From positions 1,629,501 through 1,693,500 of the forward strand of contig NZ_CP100126.1 of NCBI RefSeq assembly GCF_024168045.1: 64,000 bases of DNA, written 5' to 3'. Under the pieces are notes generated by a model. It saw nothing but the letters and a program-made list of their open reading frames with translations. It searched no databases and had not been told where the DNA came from. The DNA comes from Dorea longicatena (GTDB taxonomy: Bacteria; Bacillota; Clostridia; Lachnospirales; Lachnospiraceae). The position numbers and the translations under genes were made by a program. This document shows, piece after piece, positions 17,964-26,462 of this stretch (its first letter is position 1; each line of letters starts with the position of its first letter).

Positions 17964-18371
17964 TTACTTATTATTCTTAATCTCTGTTTCCAGCTGTACG
18001 ATCTTCATCTGAAGTTCCTTATTCTCTTCCTTCAGCTTGTCCATCGCTTTCTCTGCATTCTCCAGCTTGATCTGAACGGATATCAGTTCATGCTTTAAGT
18101 CATACATCTCTTTATCTTTTGCCTCGATATCACTTTCCAGTGTACCGCCCTGCTTCTTCGCCTTAAAGTAATCATCCGCAATGTTCAGCGCCAGCAGAAT
18201 ACTTCTGGTCTCTGCGCTCTGCTTGCGATATCCCTCACTATTGCTGCATTCGTCCAGCTTATGGTTCAGATATGTAGAAACTTTCTGTAAATAGTCTTCA
18301 CTTTCAAATCCACTTAAAGTAAAAACCTTTCCTCCTATTAATACTTCTGTATAGTTTTTTGATGATGCCAT
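17964..18371 (-). CDS. zapA: Cell division protein ZapA
   Basis: 135 residues. The N-terminal ZapA fold (TEVLIGGKVFTLSGFESEDY) is followed by the ALNIADDYF segment near residue 72 and a C-terminal coiled coil of about 55 residues rich in E, K and L. It stabilises FtsZ bundles at the division site. AGGAGG precedes the ATG. The place next to a U32 gene is conserved in Firmicutes. Confidence 0.92.
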   Translation of the reverse strand: MASSKNYTEVLIGGKVFTLSGFESEDYLQKVSTYLNHKLDECSNSEGYRKQSAETRSILLALNIADDYFKAKKQGGTLESDIEAKDKEMYDLKHELISVQIKLENAEKAMDKLKEENKELQMKIVQLETEIKNNK

Positions 18372-18442
18372 AAGAAGCCTCCTCGAACTTTCATAATTTC
18401 TGATAACTATTATAAACTAATCTGTAAGAAAAACCAACTATT

Positions 18443-19444
18443 TTATTCATTTTCCTTACAAATTCCCAGATGGGCATATGCCGCATCCGTCACGACTCTT
18501 CCTCTTGGAGTTCTCTGAATAAACCCATTCTTCAACAGATATGGCTCATATACATCCTCAATCGTACCCGGATCTTCTCCGATCGATGCCGCAAGCGTCT
18601 CCAATCCGACCGGGCCGCCGCCGAATTTCCCGATCATAGCCAGAAGGATCCCTCTGTCCGTCTGATCCAGACCTTCCTTATCCACATCCAGAAGATCCAG
18701 TGCATAATCCGCCACTTCTTCTGTGATGTAGCCGTCATATTTCACCTGGGCAAAATCCCGGACACGCTTTAACAGACGATTGGCAAGTCTCGGAGTCCCC
18801 CGCGAACGTCTCGCCATCGCATATGCACCATTTTCATCAATCCCGACTTCCAGAACCTTTGCCGAACGTAAAATGATCATCTTCAGTTCTTCGACCGTAT
18901 AATATTCCATCCTGGTCACCACACCGAAGCGGTCCCTCAAAGGCGCTGTCAGCATACCTGCCCTTGTCGTTGCCCCTACCAGGGTGAATTTTGGAAGATC
19001 CAGACGGATCGATCTTGCCGAAGCGCCTTTTCCGATCATAATATCGATCGCATAGTCTTCCATCGCCGGATACAGCACTTCCTCCACCTGACGGTTCAGG
19101 CGGTGGATCTCATCTACAAAAAGGACATCCCCTTCCTGCAGGTTATTCAGGATTGCCGCCATCTCTCCCGGCTTTTCGATCGCCGGTCCTGATGTGATCT
19201 TCATATTTACATTCATCTCATTGGCAATGATTCCCGCAAGTGTCGTCTTTCCAAGTCCCGGAGGTCCATAGAACAAGAGATGATCCAGTGCCTCGCCCCT
19301 CGCCTTTGCCGCTTCAATATAAATCTTCAGCATTTCTTTTGCTTTTGCCTGACCAATGTAATCTTCCAGAAGCTGAGGTCTTAAATGATTCTCGATCCTG
19401 ACATCTTCTTCCAGATTCTCAGTCGTCATAATTCTTCTGCTCAT
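18443..19444 (-). CDS. ruvB: Holliday junction branch migration helicase RuvB
   Basis: AAA+ motor that drives junction migration with RuvA. 333 residues: [12 protein letters not shown] near the N-terminus, Walker [12 protein letters not shown], Walker B FVDEIHRL, sensor GATTRAG, and a C-terminal winged helix ([10 protein letters not shown]). It follows ruvA directly with a 16-base gap, so the two are one unit. ruvC is not in the window. Confidence 0.98.
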   Translation of the reverse strand: MSRRIMTTENLEEDVRIENHLRPQLLEDYIGQAKAKEMLKIYIEAAKARGEALDHLLFYGPPGLGKTTLAGIIANEMNVNMKITSGPAIEKPGEMAAILNNLQEGDVLFVDEIHRLNRQVEEVLYPAMEDYAIDIMIGKGASARSIRLDLPKFTLVGATTRAGMLTAPLRDRFGVVTRMEYYTVEELKMIILRSAKVLEVGIDENGAYAMARRSRGTPRLANRLLKRVRDFAQVKYDGYITEEVADYALDLLDVDKEGLDQTDRGILLAMIGKFGGGPVGLETLAASIGEDPGTIEDVYEPYLLKNGFIQRTPRGRVVTDAAYAHLGICKENE

Positions 19445-19460
19445 CTGTCTGCCTTACCTT

Positions 19461-20075
19461 CTACAACATATATTTCAGAGACTGACGGAGAACATCTTCC
19501 ACACTCATTTCTTCCGTAATCTCTACCTGTCTGACTGCTTTTAATGCCTCGGTATTGCCATACCCAAGTGCAACCAGTGCCTGTACCGCTTCTCCTGTCA
19601 TCTCATTTGCCATGCCTGCAGATGTATCTGCCGTGTTCTGCACTGCATTCACGGTATTCTCAAGCGCATCCTCCAGCTTCAACTTGTCTTTTAATTCCAG
19701 AATCAGCTTCTCCGCCGTCTTTTTACCGATTCCCGGTGCCGCCTGGATTGCCTTTACATCATTCGACGCAACCGCAAATCTCAGATCATCGGGTCCGAGT
19801 GCCGAAAGAATCCCAAGACCGCCTTTCGGTCCGATCCCGCTGACACCGATCAGAAGCCGGAATACACGGAGTTCATCCCTGGTAAGAAAGCCATATAACT
19901 GCATCAGATCTTCCTTTACATGCAGATAGGTGTGGATCTTTACTTCTTTTCCAAGAGCCGGAAGCCTGCCCATTGCGGTTCCTGCCATGTAGATTCCATA
20001 TCCGACACCGCCGACATCTACAATGACCTTGTCTTCTTCCATTCCTTCCAGAATTCCACGTATATATGTAATCAT
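19461..20075 (-). CDS. ruvA: Holliday junction branch migration complex subunit RuvA
   Basis: 204 residues: N-terminal OB domain (MITYIRGILEG), helix-hairpin-helix motifs (GVSGIGPKGGLGIL and APGIGKKTAEKLI), a flexible linker rich in N, T and A, and a C-terminal domain that contacts RuvB (ALVALGYGNTEAL). It forms the tetramer that holds the four-way junction. Ten bases separate it from the Gx transporter gene upstream. Confidence 0.98.
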   Translation of the reverse strand: MITYIRGILEGMEEDKVIVDVGGVGYGIYMAGTAMGRLPALGKEVKIHTYLHVKEDLMQLYGFLTRDELRVFRLLIGVSGIGPKGGLGILSALGPDDLRFAVASNDVKAIQAAPGIGKKTAEKLILELKDKLKLEDALENTVNAVQNTADTSAGMANEMTGEAVQALVALGYGNTEALKAVRQVEITEEMSVEDVLRQSLKYML

Positions 20076-20085
20076 AGTTCCTCCA

Positions 20086-20577
20086 TCAAAACTGTATATT
20101 CTTAATTCTCTTCAACATTTCCGCCGACACGATCCCGATCACCAGTCCGGTGATCAGTCCTGCGACCAGAAGCACCGGGAAATAATAACCGACACTGAAT
20201 GTCTCCACCACAAGCATTGCAACGATCAGCTGTCCCACATTGTGGAACACTCCGCCCGCCACACTGATTCCCATCACACTGAATCCTTTGCTCTTCTTCA
20301 AGAGCGCCATTACCGTCAGACTTAACAATCCACCGGCCAGGCTGTAAATGATACTGAAATAATTTCCAAATATGAATCCTGACAGTAGTACTCTGACCAC
20401 AGACAACAGATATACCTCCGTCAGCTTCATCTTATATAACGCGATCACGATCACCAGATTCGCAAGCCCGAGCTTCACTCCCGGGATTCCGAAATTGATA
20501 GGGATCAGCGTCTCCACATAGCTGAATATCAGCGCCAGTGCCGTAAACACTCCAAAATATGCCACTCTGTTCTTCAC
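20086..20577 (-). CDS. Gx transporter family membrane protein
   Basis: About 163 residues with five or so membrane segments. It resembles the Gx transporter / heptaprenyl-diphosphate-synthase component I-like family (FGVFTALALIFSYVE, GVKLGLANL, AGGVFHNVGQ). The start is decided by AGGAGG six bases before a GTG at 20577; that ribosome site overlaps the stop codon of the NusG_II gene, so translation is probably coupled. These families occur beside ApbE and flavinylated redox proteins, and an apbE gene is divergent 540 bases away. The substrate is unknown. Confidence 0.85.
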   Translation of the reverse strand: MKNRVAYFGVFTALALIFSYVETLIPINFGIPGVKLGLANLVIVIALYKMKLTEVYLLSVVRVLLSGFIFGNYFSIIYSLAGGLLSLTVMALLKKSKGFSVMGISVAGGVFHNVGQLIVAMLVVETFSVGYYFPVLLVAGLITGLVIGIVSAEMLKRIKNIQF

Positions 20578-20587
20578 AATGTCCCTC

Positions 20588-20953
20588 CTAATTTGCCACT
20601 GCATCAAATTCACTTTCTTCACTTCCGTCTACCTCAACCACCACTTTATTCGGCAGACAGATAATGCTCTCATGATTCTTTGAAGCTGCTTTCTGATGTA
20701 CACACAACTGATCCGGACAGTCTGCATCTGTCATCTTCGCTTTTCCGTTCTTTATCGTAAGTATATTCGTACCGCCATTGATCCTAATCTTCTGATTCTT
20801 TGCGAGCGGATAGGTTCCTGTCACCTTACCATCCACCTTCACAGTCACGGTATCAGCTCCATCCCCGCCGGCAAATTCATGTACACCGAAAGCTGCACCG
20901 GCAATCAAAAGAACTGTCAATATAAGAACCGCATCTTTTTTTTTCCAATTCAT
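20588..20953 (-). CDS. NusG domain II-containing exported protein
   Basis: 121 residues. An N-terminal membrane anchor or signal (ILTVLLIAGAAFGVHEF) is followed by a NusG_II beta domain (VTVKVDGKVTGTYPL). The conserved DADCPDQLCVHQ motif has two cysteines and a histidine, and the fold closes with ICLPNKVVVEV. It is not the transcription factor NusG. It pairs with the Gx gene by overlapping signals and starts divergently from apbE, so it is a likely accessory of membrane flavin or redox biology. Confidence 0.88.
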   Translation of the reverse strand: MNWKKKDAVLILTVLLIAGAAFGVHEFAGGDGADTVTVKVDGKVTGTYPLAKNQKIRINGGTNILTIKNGKAKMTDADCPDQLCVHQKAASKNHESIICLPNKVVVEVDGSEESEFDAVAN

Positions 20954-21032
20954 ACGTTCTCTCCTTGTCCACTAACGGTACTATTCTATCACAAGAAATT
21001 GTCCCATTCAACCAAAAAGAAAATATGTTTGG

Positions 21033-21061
21033 TTTGCATCTGTTTTTTTTCATGTTATACT
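21033..21061 (+). promoter_or_regulatory. Candidate sigma-A promoter of apbE
   Basis: TTTGCA (21033-21038), a 17-base spacer and TATACT (21056-21061), about 55 bases before the apbE ATG. Match to consensus only; not tested. Confidence 0.55.
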
Positions 21062-21115
21062 ACAAGTTATGTAAATACATGATAGAAAATCATCAACTAC
21101 GAGGTTATTAGTATT

Positions 21116-22117
21116 ATGAAATGTAAAAAAAATAATATCATAAAAAAACTCAGTGCGGTTCTCACTGCCTCTGCTCTTCTCTTGACCGGATGCTCCGGCG
21201 CAAAAAGCAGTACACAGACCGATCAGGATCTTACTTATACCGATATGCTCTTTGACACTGTCATCAAAATCCAGATCCTTGATCCTGCAGATGAAAGTAT
21301 TCTGGATGGTCTGAAGAAACTTTGCGAAAAATATGACACAATGTTCTCCACCACCAATACAGACAGTGAACTTTATAAATTAAACCACGCAAACGGTCAG
21401 CCCTTCACTGTCTCTTCCGAAACGGCCAATCTTATTCAGGAGGGTATCCATTACAGCGAACTTTCCGGCGGTGCCTTTGATCTCACCATTGAACCGGTAT
21501 CGGCTCTCTGGGATTTCAAGGCAGATAAACCAACGGTTCCATCTTCCGATGCCATTGCCCAGGCCGTAAGCCACGTTGATTACACAAAGGTCGACATTCA
21601 GGATAACACCGTTACACTGGAAGATCCCGAAGCCGGCATCGATCTGGGAGCCATCGCCAAAGGATACATTGCCGACCAGGTGAAAACATATCTCAAAAAG
21701 CAAGGGATAAAACATGCGATCATCAATCTTGGAGGAAATGTTGATGTCATCGGCACCAAACCCGACGGAAGCAAATACAACATCGGAATCCAGAAACCTT
21801 TCGATGAATCCGGTGAAGCTATCACCTCTGTACAGTTAAAAGACCAGACAGTTGTAACTTCCGGAATCTATGAACGGTATTTTAAGAAAAACGGAAAACT
21901 ATATCATCACATCCTGGACCCACGGACCGGATATCCGTGCGAGAACAATCTTTACAGTGTATCGATCATCACAGACTCTTCTACAAAAGCAGATGCACTC
22001 AGCACAACCTGCTTTCTACTGGGATACGAGAAAGGAATGGAACTGATCCAGAGTATGGATGGAGTGAAGGCGATATTTATTACGGATGATGAGAAGGTGC
22101 ATAAAATTGGGATTTAA
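21116..22117 (+). CDS. apbE: FAD:protein FMN transferase (ApbE), lipoprotein
   Basis: Attaches FMN covalently to threonine in exported redox proteins such as RnfG and RnfD. 333 residues with a lipoprotein signal (LLLTGC, Cys26). Typical ApbE stretches: YTDMLFDTVIKIQILD, GGAFDLTIEPVSALW, IDLGAIAKGYIADQV, INLGGNVDVIG, HHILDPRTGYP and DALSTTCFLLG. It faces the rnf operon across element A2. Its last codons GGG ATT TAA lie inside the A2 terminal repeat. Confidence 0.96.
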   Translation: MKCKKNNIIKKLSAVLTASALLLTGCSGAKSSTQTDQDLTYTDMLFDTVIKIQILDPADESILDGLKKLCEKYDTMFSTTNTDSELYKLNHANGQPFTVSSETANLIQEGIHYSELSGGAFDLTIEPVSALWDFKADKPTVPSSDAIAQAVSHVDYTKVDIQDNTVTLEDPEAGIDLGAIAKGYIADQVKTYLKKQGIKHAIINLGGNVDVIGTKPDGSKYNIGIQKPFDESGEAITSVQLKDQTVVTSGIYERYFKKNGKLYHHILDPRTGYPCENNLYSVSIITDSSTKADALSTTCFLLGYEKGMELIQSMDGVKAIFITDDEKVHKIGI

Positions 22118-22792
22118 TTCAGGAAGGCTGTGAATACCCGAACCGGAATAAAGCTTGGAAAGGCGTTCCTGCTCAGGTTCCATCGGCGGGTCAATTCTAA
22201 AGGGGTAAAATTCTGCTAAAAGCAGGCTTTCAAAATTTGAAACTCGGCATACGCCTCAAACAGTCAAATTTTGAAAACCTAACGCAGAATTTTACCCCTT
22301 AAGAATTACCAACGCCTCTTTCACATTCACTGGAACGCCTTTCCAAGTTTTATTCCGTGTGTATCAAATGCCTTACGAATGAAATGACAAATGCGTAACC
22401 GTTGTGGCAGCGGAAGGTTACAGTAATCAGCTGTCATTAGTGGATTTTCAAGGCTTTTGACAAGATTGTGTACCGTAGTGGACTACACCAGGTTATAGTT
22501 TCGGATATTTCATTTCTTAACATCCGCAGCCAGTCACGACTTGAAGAAAACAGTATAAAGTGGTTCTGGTGAATGTGGAATGCTCTTAGGAAAAGTTAGA
22601 GAGTCAGAATCTCCGTTAAAGGAACGAAGCGAACGTGTTTGAGGCGGACGCCGAGTTTGAGCGTAGTTCCTTTGCTTTTAGGAGATTCTGGCTCTCTTAG
22701 TTTTTCTTAGAGCATGGAACCTGAACCAGAACCACTTTATACTGTTTTCTTCAAGGATCGAGAGGCCAACTACGTTAATAAATTAAATCCCA
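22108..22792. repeat. Long bipartite hairpin element, copy A2 (inverted relative to A1)
   Basis: 685 bp, between convergent apbE and a small membrane-protein gene, ended by inverted TGGGATTTAATT (22108-22119, 22781-22792). H2 is at 22144-22357 (26-base outer stem, one mismatch). H1 is at 22540-22755 with a perfect 30-bp outer stem (22540-22569 with 22726-22755). The H2 half (about 22108-22410) is nearly identical to A1, with only a handful of changes by eye. The H1 half is clearly diverged, but its stems remain complementary. It carries about 70 bp more than A1 in the middle (about 22410-22490). No coding capacity is seen. Confidence 0.85.
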
Positions 22793-22799
22793 AACAAAT

Positions 22800-23243
22800 T
22801 TAATAGCCCACCACCCGGCTAAATGCAACCACGCCGAACAACATAAACAACACCAGATAAATCCCCAGTAATACTGCGAATATGATCAGCTGTGCTCTGC
22901 AGAAGTTTCTCCGGTTAATATTACCGTTACTTTCGAATGCCCATACGAAATACATGACTATTCCAACACACGGGATCAGTAATACGATCAATGTCAGTAT
23001 CCAGTCTTTTAAGTCCATTGGAGAGTTGTCTGACTGCTCATTTCTGTTCCGGCTGTACTGCTGGCTGTAGTCGTATTGATTGTCCTGATATACGAATTTA
23101 TTATCCTGTGAATCTGCTGATTCACTTTTTCCCGACTCTGGCTCTGGTTCCGCCTTCTCTTCCGGCTCTCCTGCCGGTTTTTCTGTTGATTCACCGTAAC
23201 TGTAGACCTCGTCAGCGGTTACCTGCTTATTTTCTTCATCCAT
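22800..23243 (-). CDS. Hypothetical membrane protein with acidic N-terminal region
   Basis: 147 residues. The first 75 are polar and rich in E, K, S and Q (low complexity, probably cytoplasmic). Two membrane segments follow (WILTLIVLLIPCVGIVMYFV and the C-terminal LIIFAVLLGIYLVLFMLFG) with a conserved-looking NINRRNFCRAQLI between them. This type is common in Lachnospiraceae; no function known. It ends eight bases from the edge of element A2. Confidence 0.75.
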   Translation of the reverse strand: MDEENKQVTADEVYSYGESTEKPAGEPEEKAEPEPESGKSESADSQDNKFVYQDNQYDYSQQYSRNRNEQSDNSPMDLKDWILTLIVLLIPCVGIVMYFVWAFESNGNINRRNFCRAQLIIFAVLLGIYLVLFMLFGVVAFSRVVGY

Positions 23244-23285
23244 CTGTCATTCTCCTTTGCCTTACTTATTTTTGCGTCTATCTTA

Positions 23286-23744
23286 TCATTTCAGGGCTCC
23301 GAACGCAACATCCATAAGCAGTCGAAGCAGATTATAGTGGTAATAACTCATTGGCGGCTGGTCCGGAAAATACCGATACATACGCCACACGTAGTAAATC
23401 ACCATAAGAACCACACACACGACACAGCCTGTCTTAAACCATTTTCCAATCGGCTTCTTACAGATATAGCGCTTCCATGCAAATATCACCACACCTGCTG
23501 CAAATGCATAGATAAACGGGTGCATCTTCCATGCTCCTTTGAAGTCCAGCTGTAAAAGCCGGATTCCTGCTCTTGTAAGTCCGCATGCCGGACAGGGAAA
23601 TCCCGTGATCCAGACCATAGGGCAGATACCCGGCAGAAATTGACTTCCAAATACAAAATAGGCGATTATAAATATAACCGCCCATTTTGCCTTCTTTATA
23701 TCATTTTTTAATAATACAAATCCGTCTTTCAATATCTTTTTCAT
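23286..23744 (-). CDS. DUF2752 domain membrane protein
   Basis: 152 residues with three membrane segments and the DUF2752 signature GFPCPACGLTRAGIRLL near residue 50, which has the CPxCG pair. Function unknown. It sits between the membrane protein above and rnfB and starts only four bases after rnfB ends, so it may be carried on the rnf transcript. Confidence 0.85.
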   Translation of the reverse strand: MKKILKDGFVLLKNDIKKAKWAVIFIIAYFVFGSQFLPGICPMVWITGFPCPACGLTRAGIRLLQLDFKGAWKMHPFIYAFAAGVVIFAWKRYICKKPIGKWFKTGCVVCVVLMVIYYVWRMYRYFPDQPPMSYYHYNLLRLLMDVAFGALK

Positions 23745-23748
23745 CCTG

Positions 23749-24540
23749 TTATGAGATAACTTTCTTCGGACATTTTACTGCACAGGCACCACAGTCTTTA
23801 CATTTCTCGTAGTCGATGTGCGCAATGTTATTTTCCACTGTAACAGCTTCAAACTTACATGCTTTCTCACACATCTTACATCCGATACATCCGGCTGTAC
23901 ATGCCTGCATAACTGCTTTACCTTTGTCCTGTGAATTACATTTTACCAGATGTTTCTGATCATATGGCACGATCTCGATCAGGTGTTTTGGACATACAGC
24001 TACACATTTTCCACATGCTTTACATGCTTCTTTATCTACAACTGCCACACCGTTTACAATGTGAATCGCATCGAACGGACATGCCTGAACACAGCTTCCG
24101 TCTCCAAGACATCCATAAGAACAGGCTTTCGGTCCGCCGTCCTGCATCATGTTGACCATAGTACAGTCGCTCAGTCCATGATATTCATATTCCTGTTTTG
24201 CTTTCTCACAGTCTCCGCCACATTTTACAAATGCAACTTCGTGTACCTGTGCACCTGCAGCAACGCCCATGATCTCTCCGACTTTTGCTGCTACCGGAGC
24301 GCCTCCGACCGGACATCCGCCGACTTCAGCTTCTCCTTTTACGATTGCTGCTGCAAGTCCGGAACATCCGGCATAACCACAGCCACCGCAGTTATTTCCA
24401 GGAAGAACGCCCAGGATGGCTTCTTCTCTTTCATCTACCTCTACCGCAAATTTCTTACCGGCAACGCCGAGGAATACACCAATGAATAATCCGGTGCCTC
24501 CTACGATAACTGCCGCAAGAATAATACCTGTAACACTCAT
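23749..24540 (-). CDS. rnfB: Rnf complex subunit RnfB
   Basis: Iron-sulfur subunit that receives electrons from ferredoxin. 263 residues: an N-terminal membrane helix, the four-cysteine motif GNNCGGCGYAGCSGLA (about residues 48-63), then several 4Fe-4S pairs (CLGDGSCVQACPF, CKACGKCVAVCP, CIGCKMCEKAC, CKDCGACAVKCP). Last gene of rnfCDGEAB. Confidence 0.97.
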   Translation of the reverse strand: MSVTGIILAAVIVGGTGLFIGVFLGVAGKKFAVEVDEREEAILGVLPGNNCGGCGYAGCSGLAAAIVKGEAEVGGCPVGGAPVAAKVGEIMGVAAGAQVHEVAFVKCGGDCEKAKQEYEYHGLSDCTMVNMMQDGGPKACSYGCLGDGSCVQACPFDAIHIVNGVAVVDKEACKACGKCVAVCPKHLIEIVPYDQKHLVKCNSQDKGKAVMQACTAGCIGCKMCEKACKFEAVTVENNIAHIDYEKCKDCGACAVKCPKKVIS

Positions 24541-24553
24541 TGTCTGCCTCCTC

Positions 24554-25129
24554 CTAAATTAATCCTGAGAATCCACAGAACGCGATCGCCATCAGACAAG
24601 CTGTGATCAGTACGATCGGAGTTCCCTGGAAGGACTCTGAAATATCATTGTATTCCATCTTCTCACGGATACCGGCCATGATCACGATCGCGATCAGGAA
24701 TCCGACAGATGTACCAATACCATTGACAACACCTTCTAAGATAGAATATTCTTTCTGAACATTTGTAAGTGCCACACCAAGAACCGCACAGTTTGTTGTG
24801 ATCAGTGGAAGATACACACCAAGTGCTTTATACAATGATGGCATACTCTTTTTCAGGAACATTTCTACAAACTGTACCAAAGCTGCGATAAACAGAATAA
24901 ATACGATTGTCTGCAGATATTCAAATCCCAGCGGAACCAGGATGAATTTATAGATCAGTCCCGTAAAGAATGATGATAATGTGATAACGAATACAACTGC
25001 TCCACCCATACCGGTTGCAGTCTCAACCTTCTTCGAAACACCAAGGAACGGACAGATTCCAAGGAACTGGCTGAGTACAACGTTATTTACGATAGCTGAA
25101 CCAATTGCAATAATCAATAACTCTTTCAT
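24554..25129 (-). CDS. rnfA: Rnf complex subunit RnfA
   Basis: 191 residues, six membrane segments. Family stretches: NVVLSQFLGICPFLGVS near the N-terminus and LPLITTNCAVLGVAL in the middle, which carry the conserved cysteines. Paralogue of RnfE. Integral core of the ferredoxin:NAD ion-translocating complex. Confidence 0.97.
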   Translation of the reverse strand: MKELLIIAIGSAIVNNVVLSQFLGICPFLGVSKKVETATGMGGAVVFVITLSSFFTGLIYKFILVPLGFEYLQTIVFILFIAALVQFVEMFLKKSMPSLYKALGVYLPLITTNCAVLGVALTNVQKEYSILEGVVNGIGTSVGFLIAIVIMAGIREKMEYNDISESFQGTPIVLITACLMAIAFCGFSGLI

Positions 25130-25143
25130 ACTATGTACTCCTC

Positions 25144-25863
25144 CTACTCTTCATTCCCTGTCGGGAATACTTTGCTTCCGCATCCGCCGCATGATGCACA
25201 GTCTGTGCCGCATCCCTGTGGCTCGGCAATCTTCTTGCCTTTCTGTGCTGCGTGTCTCTTCAGTCTGTTCATACCTGCAACCAGGAATGCAAGAACAAGG
25301 AATGCTCCTGCCGGCAGGATGAAGATTGTTACCGGTACATATCCGCCTTTTCCTGCTGCTGCGTCTGCAAGTGGAAGAATCTGAACACCGAAGATTGCTC
25401 CGGTTCCGATAAACTCACGCACGATCGCGATACAGGTCAGACCAAATGTGAATCCAAGTCCCATACCAATACCATCAAAGATAGATGGAAGTACCGGGTT
25501 CTTGGATGCGTAACTTTCTGCACGTCCAAGGATAATACAGTTAACAACGATCAGCGGGATGTAAAGTCCAAGTGAATCATACAGACTTGGAACGAATCCC
25601 TCTAAAAGGAACTGTACAATTGTTACGAAAGATGCTACGACTACGATGAATGCCGGCATTCTGACTGAATCCGGAATCACCTTACGTAACATAGAGATCA
25701 ACATATTCGACAGTACAAGTACGACTGTTGTGGACAGTCCCATACCTAAACCGTTAATAGCGGATGTTGTTACCGCCAGGGTCGGACACATTCCTAACAT
25801 CAGAACGAAGGTAGGATTTTCTTTGATCAGACCGTTATATACTCTTTCAGTACATTTATTCAT
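25144..25863 (-). CDS. rnfE: Rnf complex subunit RnfE
   Basis: 239 residues, six membrane segments, with LMLGMCPTLAVTTSAINGLG and YIPLIVVNCIILGRAE, the paired half-motifs shared with RnfA. The C-terminal tail is unusual in being cysteine-rich (CGTDCASCGGCGSKVF, near residue 220), which could bind metal. That extension is worth noting; the rest is standard. Confidence 0.96.
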   Translation of the reverse strand: MNKCTERVYNGLIKENPTFVLMLGMCPTLAVTTSAINGLGMGLSTTVVLVLSNMLISMLRKVIPDSVRMPAFIVVVASFVTIVQFLLEGFVPSLYDSLGLYIPLIVVNCIILGRAESYASKNPVLPSIFDGIGMGLGFTFGLTCIAIVREFIGTGAIFGVQILPLADAAAGKGGYVPVTIFILPAGAFLVLAFLVAGMNRLKRHAAQKGKKIAEPQGCGTDCASCGGCGSKVFPTGNEE

Positions 25864-25880
25864 GACTAACTACCTCCTGT

Positions 25881-26462
25881 TTATTTAAATGCATTCTGAT
25901 AATATCCGAGTGCTGCATTGACAGCTCCTGTTACTGCTCTTGAAGTAATGGTTGCACCACTTAAGGCATCGATCTGTTCTCCGTCTCCACCGTCTTTGGA
26001 AACCACGAATTTATCAGCCTGTTTATTCACATACTGGTTATAGAATGAAGGCTCTGTAGCTTTCATACCAAGACCTGCTGTCTCGCTGATAGAAAGAATA
26101 GATACACCGTTGATCGTACCGTCTTTCTTAATACCAACTGTAATCTGGATATTGCCGCCGAATCCGTCTTTGTCTGTTGTTGTGATGACATATCCTGCAT
26201 CACCTGCTGTACAGACTTCGTCGATCGTTGCATTGACACCCATATCTTTTACAGCTTTGTCTGCAGCCTTCTGATCTACATCTTCTGCTTTGAAATCATC
26301 CAGTTTTACATCTGAAAATACTGCCTGCCATGCTTCTTTTTTGGCTGTCTCCTGTGCCTGTGCGATCGGAGTCTTGGTAATTTCATATACCGCACCAAGA
26401 AGGAATCCTGCAATTACAGTAATCAGTGTAAGGATCAGTGTATTCTTAACAATCTTATTCAT
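25881..26462 (-). CDS. rnfG: Rnf complex subunit RnfG (FMN-binding)
   Basis: 193 residues: an N-terminal membrane anchor and an extracytoplasmic FMN-binding domain. The flavinylation site is recognisable as DALSGATITSRAV (the Thr in SGAT, near residue 170). This Thr is the substrate of ApbE, whose gene lies 3.8 kb away. Its start ATG overlaps the end of rnfD. Confidence 0.96.
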   Translation of the reverse strand: MNKIVKNTLILTLITVIAGFLLGAVYEITKTPIAQAQETAKKEAWQAVFSDVKLDDFKAEDVDQKAADKAVKDMGVNATIDEVCTAGDAGYVITTTDKDGFGGNIQITVGIKKDGTINGVSILSISETAGLGMKATEPSFYNQYVNKQADKFVVSKDGGDGEQIDALSGATITSRAVTGAVNAALGYYQNAFK

